Shown here piece after piece: positions 21,620 through 28,185 of a stretch of 28,185 nucleotides of DNA. The first letter of the stretch is position 1; each line of letters begins with the position of its first letter. The DNA is from JADCCX01 sp031372765. Its GTDB lineage: Bacteria > Pseudomonadota > Alphaproteobacteria > Rhizobiales > Beijerinckiaceae. A program made the position numbers and the translations under genes. The stretch lies in assembly GCA_031372765.1 (NCBI GenBank), contig JANMLW010000190.1:1-28185 (forward strand), given 5' to 3'. The notes beneath the pieces were generated by a model. The model was not told the DNA's origin and searched no databases. It worked only from the letters and a program-made list of their open reading frames with translations.

Positions 21620-23232
21620 GCAAGATGTATCTGAAAGCGATACCGCTTTTGACAGTCAACACTCTGGAGGTGGGTGCAAAGGGTGGCTTTCGTGCCGTCA
21701 AGGGCATTTCCTTCGAGCTCAAAGAGGGTGAGGTTCTTGCGGTTGTGGGTGAATCCGGCTCTGGCAAGACAGCAACGGGACGTGCCATCATGGGGCTGCT
21801 GCCACCGGGCCTCCATGTCACCGGCGGAACGGTGAAACTCGATGACCAAACACTTGACCTGCGGAACTCAGCCAGCCTGCGCCCCATTCGCGGACCACAG
21901 ATCGGCATGGTGTTTCAGGAGCCCATGGTCTCGCTCAATCCGGCGCTCAGCATTGGCCGACAGATGGGCGAAGGTCTTGCGCTGCATTTCAAGATGGACC
22001 CCGAGGCAATACGCGCCGCTTCTCTGGCAATCCTGCGGCGGGTGGATATCCGTGATCCCGAAGGCTGCCTGAAAGCCTATCCGCATGAATTCTCCGGTGG
22101 CATGCGCCAGCGCATCATGCTGGCTTCCGTCATGCTGCTGAAGCCACGCCTTTTGATCGCGGATGAGCCAACGACCGCTCTTGATACCCTGACGCAAGCT
22201 GAAGTGCTGGACCTCATGGCCGAACTGACCCGTGAGCATGGCACCGCTGTTATGCTCATCACACACAATCTGGGTCTTGTGGCGCGCTATGCAGACCGGG
22301 CGATTGTCATGCGTCATGGTGAAATCATCGAAGGGGGACCAACAAAGGCATTGCTGGCCAATCCGCGTGAGACCTACACCCGCTCCCTGATCGACGCCTT
22401 GCCACGGAGAAGTCCCGCCAGGCCTGCAGTCGCACGCGGGGTGCCCATTCTGGAGGCGCGGGATCTGGAAGTCGTGTTCGCCGGGCGTCGCCGCTTCCTG
22501 ACACGCGGTCGCAATGTTACTGCCGTCAAGCCCTCTAACCTGGTGGTGCATGCGGGTGAAGTCGTGGCCCTCGTTGGAGGGTCCGGTTCCGGCAAGACCA
22601 CGCTTGGCCGGGCAATGCTTCGCCTTGTGGATCCGACCGCGGGCACTGTGCTTTTTCGGGGGCAAGACGTGACAGGCTTGCGGGGCCAGGCACTGTTGCC
22701 CTTCAGGCTTGCCTGCCAGATCGTATTTCAGGACCCTTATTCATCGCTCGATCCGCGCATGCGTATTGGACCCATTGTGGCGGAGTCGCTGCGGTTTTCC
22801 CGCAAATGTAGTCCTGCGGATGTGGCAAGACGCACCGATGAGGCGCTGGACGAGGTGGGGCTTTCCGGCCTTAACCAGCGCTTCCCGCATGAGCTTTCCG
22901 GGGGGCAGCGCCAGCGGGTCGTCATCGCCCGTGCGCTGGTACGCAGGCCAACCTTCATCATGGCGGACGAGCCCGTATCCGCCCTTGACATGACCATCCA
23001 GAAACAAGTTCTGACGCTGATCAGGGAGCTGCAGCGCACGCATGGTTTCGCCTGTCTTTTCATCAGCCATGATCTGGGTGTTGTCGAGGAAATCGCGGAT
23101 CGTGTCGTGGTCATGCAAGCGGGTGAGATCATCGAGGAAGGTGACAGGGACCGGGTGTTTGATCGTCCCCAGCATGCCTATACCCGGGCATTGCTGGCCG
23201 CATCTCCGCGTCTGGCCCTGGCAGGCCACTGA
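21616..23232 (+). CDS. Fused double ABC ATPase, DppD-DppF type
   Basis: A 538-residue protein with two complete nucleotide-binding domains in one chain. Domain 1 has Walker A GESGSGKT (45-52), signature FSGGMRQR and Walker B LLIADEPTTALD. Domain 2 has Walker A GGSGSGKT (about 321-328), Q-loop IVFQDPYSSLDPR, signature LSGGQRQR and Walker B FIMADEPVSALD. Both look active. Each half has the C-terminal tail with the AYTRALL/TYTRSLI motif typical of oligopeptide importer ATPases. The chain powers the two upstream permeases, so the operon is a complete importer. It ends the operon; no hairpin-T terminator is evident in the following 104 bp. Confidence 0.95.
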   Translation: MSKMYLKAIPLLTVNTLEVGAKGGFRAVKGISFELKEGEVLAVVGESGSGKTATGRAIMGLLPPGLHVTGGTVKLDDQTLDLRNSASLRPIRGPQIGMVFQEPMVSLNPALSIGRQMGEGLALHFKMDPEAIRAASLAILRRVDIRDPEGCLKAYPHEFSGGMRQRIMLASVMLLKPRLLIADEPTTALDTLTQAEVLDLMAELTREHGTAVMLITHNLGLVARYADRAIVMRHGEIIEGGPTKALLANPRETYTRSLIDALPRRSPARPAVARGVPILEARDLEVVFAGRRRFLTRGRNVTAVKPSNLVVHAGEVVALVGGSGSGKTTLGRAMLRLVDPTAGTVLFRGQDVTGLRGQALLPFRLACQIVFQDPYSSLDPRMRIGPIVAESLRFSRKCSPADVARRTDEALDEVGLSGLNQRFPHELSGGQRQRVVIARALVRRPTFIMADEPVSALDMTIQKQVLTLIRELQRTHGFACLFISHDLGVVEEIADRVVVMQAGEIIEEGDRDRVFDRPQHAYTRALLAASPRLALAGH

Positions 23233-23336
23233 CAGTATCGAGGCCTAGTCCGGACCCTTTATGATCTCATCGAGTACCTGTCCAGTTTGTCAACACGCCC
23301 TAGTTGAACGCATGAACTTTTAGACCGCCATCATTC

Positions 23337-24185
23337 CTATTGGGGGAAATGTCCAACATGCGCTCCGGCGCGGGCAGCGTCGCGCCCATGAAGCCTGCTT
23401 TGCGGCAGGATGCAGGGCATATTATCCCTTGTTTCAATCAGCAGGGACACATCAAAAACATCCTTCAGCAAGGCGTTGGAAATGACATCTGCTGGCGAAC
23501 CTTGCGCCACGATCATGCCCTCCTTCATTACAATCAGGCGGTCGGCATAGGTGATGGCAAGGTTGAGATCGTGGAGGACGGCCAGCACCCCAACGCCATC
23601 GGCCGCCTGGGCTTTTGCCGTGTCGAGCAGGTCAAACTGATGGCAGAGATCAAGACTGGCAATCGGCTCATCCAGAAACAGGGCCTGTTGTGGCTCAACA
23701 CTACTGCCAGCCTTGAGTTGCGACAGCACGCGGGCAAACTGCACCCGTTGCTGTTCGCCGCCTGATAGCGTCTGATAGGACCGTGCCGCAAGATGCGTGA
23801 TGTCGGCGGTTGCAAGAGCGTCAGCGACCAGAGCGTGCCGGGCATGGCGTACACGGGTGCGGCCGACACCGTCGATACCAAGTCGCACTACCTCGTAAAC
23901 GGAAAATGGAAAGGCCAAGCGTATTCCTTGCGCCATCACAGCCCGTTGACAGGCCAGTCGCCATGCAGGCAAGCGGGTTATGCAAGCCGTACCGTAATGG
24001 ATGGATCCTGCGAGCGGGCGTAATTCCCCTGTCAGCATTTTCAATAATGTTGATTTTCCTGCGCCATTTGGCCCTATGATAACCGTGAATTCGCCGGCAA
24101 ATAACGAAAGTGATGCCCCCTTTACGAGTGTACTGGAGCCTGCGCGGTAGGTGAGATTGTCAGCCTGTATGAATGGTCCGATCAT
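23337..24185 (-). CDS. hmuV: Haem ABC transporter ATPase HmuV
   Basis: A 282-residue ATPase of the FecE/BtuD class. Walker A is IIGPNGAGKST, the signature LSGGEQQRVQFAR and Walker B ALFLDEPIASLD; the SSVEPQQ insert before Walker B is typical of HmuV. It energises haem transport through HmuU. The ATG at 24185 overlaps the HmuU stop by 4 bp (ATGA), so the frame continuing upstream to 24644 is not coding. It is the last gene of the haem operon; the C-terminal tail of about 30 residues is somewhat long. Confidence 0.94.
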   Translation of the reverse strand: MIGPFIQADNLTYRAGSSTLVKGASLSLFAGEFTVIIGPNGAGKSTLLKMLTGELRPLAGSIHYGTACITRLPAWRLACQRAVMAQGIRLAFPFSVYEVVRLGIDGVGRTRVRHARHALVADALATADITHLAARSYQTLSGGEQQRVQFARVLSQLKAGSSVEPQQALFLDEPIASLDLCHQFDLLDTAKAQAADGVGVLAVLHDLNLAITYADRLIVMKEGMIVAQGSPADVISNALLKDVFDVSLLIETRDNMPCILPQSRLHGRDAARAGAHVGHFPQ

Positions 24186-25276
24186 TCGGATAAACCCGTA
24201 CGCCGGAGCAGCAACCACAGAAAGAAAGGCGCACCGATTGCCGCTGTAATGATGCCGATTGGCAATTCGGCAGGAGCGACTGAAAGCCGTGCGATGATGT
24301 CTGCGCCAATCAGCAGTGCTCCTCCTGCCACAGCTGACAGGGGCAACAGCATACGATGATCGGGCCCAATCAGCAGGCGCAGCAGATGCGGTACCACGAT
24401 GCCCACGAAGCCGATGATGCCTGCCGCCGCAACGCTTGCACCAACAGCAAGTGCCACCAGTACGATCGCAAGCGCCTTTATCCGCTGCACGGGCAAACCA
24501 AGATGAAACGCCTCTGCCTCGCCAAGGGCAAGAGCGTTCATACCCCTGGCCAGCAAGGGCACAGTGCAAAGCAAGGGCAGCACAATGGGTGCAATCGCAA
24601 ACACCTTTGTCCAGGTTGCGCCACCAAGGCTGCCCATCGACCAAAAACTCAGATCACGCAACTGGCGATCATCGGAGATATAGGCAAGCATTCCTGTTGC
24701 GGCCCCTGCCAAAGCGCCAAGCGCGACGCCCGCAAGCAGCATGGTGGCTATGGAAGTGCGGCCTTGGCGTGTTGCAATGGCATAAAGCAGTAGTGTCGAT
24801 ATCAAGCCGCCCAGAAAAGCCGCCAAAGGCAAGGCGGCAAAGGGCAGATTACCGATGAAGCCGGAAAGATATCGCTCTCCCAGTACGATCATCACGGCCG
24901 CTGCAAGCCCGGCCCCGGCTGACACGCCCACCAGCCCAGGATCAGCCAGAGGATTGCGGAACAGGCCTTGCATCAATGCCCCTGACACCGCGAGAGCGGC
25001 GCCCACCATAAAGCCCAGCATCAGGCGTGGCATGCGTATATTCAGGATGACAAGCGCTTCGCGGCTTTGCAGGAAATCGCTGTTTCCTGTGATACCGGCA
25101 CCAAGCACCTTCATTACATTGGCGGGAGGAATGGCAACAGCACCGTTTCCAAGTGACAAAATTGCAAGACTGCATGCCAGAACGATCAGGGCTATTGTCA
25201 GATGAAGCGCATTGCGCTGCTGCCTGTTGATATGCTGAACGAGCAAGTCCGTGGCTGTTGAGTGCGCGATGGACAT
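24182..25276 (-). CDS. hmuU: Haem ABC transporter permease HmuU
   Basis: A 364-residue FecCD-family permease with about nine or ten hydrophobic segments. Family markers include IRMPRLMLGFMVGAALAVSG, LFRNPLADPGLVGVSAGAGL and GFVGIVVPHLLRLLIGPDHR (the ATPase-coupling region). HmuU carries haem from the periplasm across the inner membrane. It begins 9 bp after hmuT ends and overlaps hmuV, so the genes are one transcript. Confidence 0.95.
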   Translation of the reverse strand: MSIAHSTATDLLVQHINRQQRNALHLTIALIVLACSLAILSLGNGAVAIPPANVMKVLGAGITGNSDFLQSREALVILNIRMPRLMLGFMVGAALAVSGALMQGLFRNPLADPGLVGVSAGAGLAAAVMIVLGERYLSGFIGNLPFAALPLAAFLGGLISTLLLYAIATRQGRTSIATMLLAGVALGALAGAATGMLAYISDDRQLRDLSFWSMGSLGGATWTKVFAIAPIVLPLLCTVPLLARGMNALALGEAEAFHLGLPVQRIKALAIVLVALAVGASVAAAGIIGFVGIVVPHLLRLLIGPDHRMLLPLSAVAGGALLIGADIIARLSVAPAELPIGIITAAIGAPFFLWLLLRRTGLSE

Positions 25277-25285
25277 GGTTTTGGG

Positions 25286-26245
25286 TTACGGCTTTGGCTG
25301 CAGGGTAAGCTGCGTCGCGTTTTCAGGATAAAGCGCCTTCATCAGATCACCAGCGGCATCTGCCGTGCGTGGGCCAAAGCCGAGCAGATACAATCCATCC
25401 ATGACAATCAGAGATTTGTTCGCGGCTGCTGCCGTGGCGCTGAAAGCGGGAAAAGCGAACACATCCGGTGCGGCTGTCACCAGGTTTCCCCGGTTCATCA
25501 TGAGTATGACATCAGGAGTAGCATTTATAATAGCCTCGTCCGTCATGGGCTTGTACCCTTCGAAATGAGCGGCATTGGTGCCGCCAGCCAGTTTGATAAT
25601 CGCGTCAGCGGCACTGTTTTTGCCGCCAACCGTGGGGCGGCCATTCTGCAATGACAGGACAAAAAGCACCCGCTTTGGCTTGTCGAGACGGGTGCGTATG
25701 CCTGCCAGCGTCGCGAACTGTGCGCTTATTGCATCCGCTAGCTTGTCAGCTTCTGGCGTTGCATTCATCAGCTTGCCGACTTGACGAACCCTGGCAACAA
25801 CACCTTCCGCCGTGTGTTCATCCGTGGTCTGGACGATTTTCACACCGGCTTCCGAAATCAGTTTCAATGTGTCGGGAGGTCCGGCATTGGCAGTCGTGAT
25901 CACCAGCGTTGGTTTCAACGACAATACGCCCTCGGCTGAAAGCGCCCGTACGTAGCCGACATTCGGTTTGTCCTTGAGTGCATCCATCGGAAACAGGCTT
26001 GTCGTATCGACACCGACAACGCGGTTCTGCAAGCCCAGCGCATAAAGAATTTCCGTGATTGCCCCGCCTCCCGCAACAATGCGCTCTGCCGACTCCTGCC
26101 TTGTGGTCTGTGCCAGCGCGGCGGGCCCGTAGTGAGGCAAGGCCAGCACCATCATGACGCCGCCAATAGCAACACCAGAAAAAAGGCGTTTACTACACAA
26201 CAGTGATTTGAACGGATGAATGCGCGCCATGGTCTCTCTCGTCAT
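25286..26245 (-). CDS. hmuT: Haem-binding periplasmic protein HmuT
   Basis: A 319-residue substrate-binding protein. A signal peptide (cleavage near ALAQ, about residue 45) precedes RIVAGGGAITEILYALG and VVGVDTTS, hallmarks of HmuT/BhuT. The GYVRALSAEGVLSLKP segment contains the Tyr that serves as haem ligand in relatives such as ShuT and PhuT. It hands haem from the outer-membrane receptor to HmuUV. Its ATG overlaps the hemP stop (ATGA at 26245-26242), supporting this start; a second ATG at 26230, behind GAGAGA, is an alternative and would trim 5 residues. Confidence 0.94.
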   Translation of the reverse strand: MTRETMARIHPFKSLLCSKRLFSGVAIGGVMMVLALPHYGPAALAQTTRQESAERIVAGGGAITEILYALGLQNRVVGVDTTSLFPMDALKDKPNVGYVRALSAEGVLSLKPTLVITTANAGPPDTLKLISEAGVKIVQTTDEHTAEGVVARVRQVGKLMNATPEADKLADAISAQFATLAGIRTRLDKPKRVLFVLSLQNGRPTVGGKNSAADAIIKLAGGTNAAHFEGYKPMTDEAIINATPDVILMMNRGNLVTAAPDVFAFPAFSATAAAANKSLIVMDGLYLLGFGPRTADAAGDLMKALYPENATQLTLQPKP

Positions 26246-26460
26246 TTGGTCAGGATCAGTTTTTCTTTGGCCGTGATACGCAGGCGATACGCTTCACCAT
26301 CAAGAACAAGTATGGCCTCGCGCGCACCATTCAGCAGCCCCCGCACATCGATGGGCATACGGTCTGCAAAATCCACTTTGGTGAGTTCTGACACGCTGCT
26401 CCGGCCTCTATTGGAAGAGGTCTGCCTGTCTTTCCCCATGTCGTCACGTTGCTGTGCCAT
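26242..26460 (-). CDS. hemP: Haemin uptake protein HemP (HmuP)
   Basis: A 72-residue protein whose second half, ILVLDGEAYRLRITAKEKLILTK, is the HemP/HmuP family signature. HmuP is reported in rhizobia as a co-activator for haem receptor expression; here it lies first in the haem operon and divergent from the receptor, as expected. The N-terminal 30 residues are polar and low-complexity. A GTG directly before the ATG is also possible. No strong ribosome site is seen. Confidence 0.9.
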   Translation of the reverse strand: MAQQRDDMGKDRQTSSNRGRSSVSELTKVDFADRMPIDVRGLLNGAREAILVLDGEAYRLRITAKEKLILTK

Positions 26461-26463
26461 CAC

Positions 26464-26528
26464 CAGTTTTTCATTATTCTAATTATCAAGTATCTGTTAT
26501 CATTATTGAAAATGACACAAGATCATTC
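26464..26528. promoter_or_regulatory. AT-rich iron-responsive control region, Fur/Irr-like
   Basis: The gap between hemP and the receptor is strikingly AT-rich. On the reverse strand it holds ATAATGATAA (the left half of the Fur box) around 26496-26507. On the forward strand TTCTAA (26477-26482) matches one half of the Irr iron control element. Neither site is full length, so the regulator (Fur, Irr or RirA) is not decided. Confidence 0.4.
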
Positions 26529-26557
26529 TTGACGCAGCTAGTCTGGTTTACTAACAA
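26529..26557 (+). promoter_or_regulatory. Predicted sigma-70 promoter of the haem receptor
   Basis: TTGACG (26529-26534), a 17-bp spacer and TAACAA (26552-26557) make a fair -35/-10 pair, giving a leader of about 100 nt before the receptor ATG. It lies just downstream of the AT-rich element. Confidence 0.4.
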
Positions 26558-26667
26558 AGGTCAAGTCGCTGAATGAATGGCGATCATGAATTGCCAGCCA
26601 GCCTCATGGGAGCGCTCACAAGCACCCCGCGCCAGCCAGCCAAAAAATCAACCGGTTGGGGCTTCAG

Positions 26668-28185
26668 ATGAATCGTGGACACAGGAAGAATTTTGGCAGG
26701 ACGCTGTTTGGAAAAATGGCGCTTGAAGTGACAGTCTCTTTCTCGGCCCTGATGATCGGGCTTGGAGCGGCGCAAGCGCAGGCACAACAACGACCCGTTA
26801 CGCAGGGTGCTGAAACCACCTCGTCCAATACGCAGCTGGACGAGATAACCGTGACCGCGACCAAGCGCGAGGAGCGCGCTGTCGATGCTTTGGGCAGCGT
26901 GAGCGTGACGACACGCCAGGATATCCGCCAGCAGCAGCCTCAGCGCATAGGCACGATCATTTCGCAAACGCCCGGCGTAACGACGCAAGAAAACCCGAAT
27001 GATCCGGCAACCGCCATAAACATTCGGGGCTTGCAGGATTTCGGGCGTGTTGCAGTCACGGTTGACGGTGCGCGTCAGAATTTCCAGCGCTCCGGCCACA
27101 ACGCCAACGGTTCCTTCTTCCTCGATCCAGCTTTTGTACGCACTATAGATATCACCCGCGGCCCGGTGGCCAACATCTATGGGTCAGGCGCAATCGGCGG
27201 TGTGGTTTCCTTCGAGACGCTCAATCCCGGCGATATCCTTCGTCCGGGTGAGCGGATCGCAGGCGAATCGGGCGGTACCTACCTCATGGGCCGTCAATCG
27301 GGATGGAATGGCAGTGCCATTGGTGCCGTGCGCCCAACGGACTGGGTAGAAGGGTTGCTTGGCCTGTCGTTTCGCAAACCCGGCAATTTCCGCGATGGCG
27401 CGGGTTTCCTTATCCGCGATACCGAACAGGAGTTGCGCTCTGGTATTGGCAAGATCGTGCTGACACCCGTTGATGGCCACCAGATAAAGCTGGGCGGTCA
27501 GTTCCAGAAATATGAATTTACCAACGGTGCGGGGACAGGGACGACACCCCGGCGCGAGAATGAAGTCACCACAAGCAATCTCTTCGCACGCTACACCTTC
27601 TCACGTCCCGAAAACCCCTGGATCAACCTGAATGCCAATGTCTACCAGACAACAACGGAAACTGATCAGAAGCGCATCAGTGGCACGGCCGCGCAGATCG
27701 GTCAGGCCCGGTACTTCAACATCCGCACCACGGGATTTGATATCAACAACACGACAAAAATTGATCTCGGCGCAGGCAATCCCGGTGGACCCACGCTGGC
27801 ACTGACCTATGGCGGCGACTATTTCGTAGACCGTGTGCGGACGCTTGATATCGCAGGTAATGGCGATGAGACCACGCCATCTGGCAGGCGGGCGGTTTCT
27901 GGAGCATTTGCGCAGGCGCATCTCAAATGGGCGATGGTCGATATAATCGGCGCCTTGCGGTATGATCACTATGAACTTAACAGCACCACGCGGTCATCTT
28001 CTGGTTCGCGCCTGTCTCCCAAGCTTACCATTGGCATTACGCCTATTCAGGGCATTCAGGTCTATGGCACCTATGCCGAAGGATATCGTGCACCCTCGGT
28101 CACCGAGACGCTTGTGGAGGGATTGCATCCGGCTCCCGCAACTTTCCGGTTCATACCCAACCCCAATTTGCGCCCGGAAATTGGA
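26668..28185 (+). CDS. TonB-dependent haem/haemoglobin receptor, N-terminal 506 residues (runs off window)
   Basis: An open frame of exactly 506 codons from the ATG at 26668 to the window end. A long signal peptide (to about residue 38, AQAQAQ) is followed by the TonB box DEITVTA (59-65). The plug domain is at about 75-190, with INIRGLQDFGRVAVTVDGAR and RGPVANIYGSGAIGGVVSFE. The beta-barrel begins afterwards and includes YGTYAEGYRAPSVTE, typical of haem/haemoglobin/transferrin receptors. Relatives (Brucella BhuA, rhizobial HmuR/ShmR) have roughly 650-700 or more residues, so about a quarter is missing beyond the edge. It moves haem across the outer membrane to HmuT. GGGG upstream of the ATG is the likely ribosome site. 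Confidence 0.94.
   Translation, partial: MNRGHRKNFGRTLFGKMALEVTVSFSALMIGLGAAQAQAQQRPVTQGAETTSSNTQLDEITVTATKREERAVDALGSVSVTTRQDIRQQQPQRIGTIISQTPGVTTQENPNDPATAINIRGLQDFGRVAVTVDGARQNFQRSGHNANGSFFLDPAFVRTIDITRGPVANIYGSGAIGGVVSFETLNPGDILRPGERIAGESGGTYLMGRQSGWNGSAIGAVRPTDWVEGLLGLSFRKPGNFRDGAGFLIRDTEQELRSGIGKIVLTPVDGHQIKLGGQFQKYEFTNGAGTGTTPRRENEVTTSNLFARYTFSRPENPWINLNANVYQTTTETDQKRISGTAAQIGQARYFNIRTTGFDINNTTKIDLGAGNPGGPTLALTYGGDYFVDRVRTLDIAGNGDETTPSGRRAVSGAFAQAHLKWAMVDIIGALRYDHYELNSTTRSSSGSRLSPKLTIGITPIQGIQVYGTYAEGYRAPSVTETLVEGLHPAPATFRFIPNPNLRPEIG

Noticed and set aside
23233..23336. Terminator or small gene between the ABC ATPase and hmuV
   Set aside because: Only an 8-bp palindrome GTCCGGAC is seen, with no stem-loop and T-run and no coding frame with a ribosome site.
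24186..24644. Upstream part of the frame containing HmuV as a fused domain
   Set aside because: It runs antiparallel in frame through the HmuU coding region and has no family features; the ATGA overlap fixes the HmuV start.

Overview
The window looks like chromosome or large-replicon DNA from a Gram-negative alphaproteobacterium, most likely of the Hyphomicrobiales (Brucella/Ochrobactrum/Phyllobacterium-like). The evidence is a HemP-HmuT-HmuU-HmuV haem importer divergent from a TonB-dependent haem receptor, a rhizobial-style oligopeptide ABC operon, lipoprotein and Sec signal peptides, and a moderately GC-rich, evenly coded sequence. The genus is an inference from gene content, not a database match. 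I see no rRNA, tRNA, insertion sequence or CRISPR.

Region 1 (1-1180): the 5' end of a histidinol-dehydrogenase-like gene runs leftwards out of the window, with a perfect 16-bp palindrome upstream of it. Next comes a Crp/Fnr-type regulator with an intact cyclic-nucleotide phosphate cassette and a CRP-like recognition helix.

Region 2 (1199-15649): the most unusual part. Two operons diverge from about 6520-6716. Leftward: a class III nucleotide cyclase with TolB-like and TPR regions, a PAP2/vanadium-haloperoxidase-fold enzyme with 14 N-terminal Asn-Gly-Leu repeats, and a subtilisin-like protease. Rightward: an animal-type haem peroxidase, a small unknown protein, a long FabH-like ketoacyl synthase, a SAM methyltransferase, an unknown lipoprotein, a secreted trypsin-like protease and a caspase-fold protease with an SH3-like region. 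The shared control region holds a perfect 10-bp inverted repeat containing TGTG-N8-CACA, the half-site spacing of CRP sites. Three protease clans, two oxidative-type enzymes, a lipid-making pair and a probable cAMP circuit therefore sit in one divergent locus. I do not recognise this as a described system. Its joint function (oxidised or methylated lipid signal, envelope damage response, toxin or antimicrobial system) is open.

Region 3 (15660-23232): a PuuB/DAO-type FAD oxidoreductase is divergent from a tightly coupled operon of a C45 (penicillin acyltransferase-fold) N-terminal hydrolase, an oligopeptide-binding protein, two permeases and a fused double ATPase. It is probably an uptake and processing pathway for N-acylated amino acids, peptides or a related amide.

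Region 4 (23337-28185): hemP-hmuT-hmuU-hmuV read leftward, mostly with 4-bp start/stop overlaps, and a TonB-dependent haem receptor reads rightward off the window end. The AT-rich gap between them carries Fur/Irr-like elements and a plausible sigma-70 promoter for the receptor.
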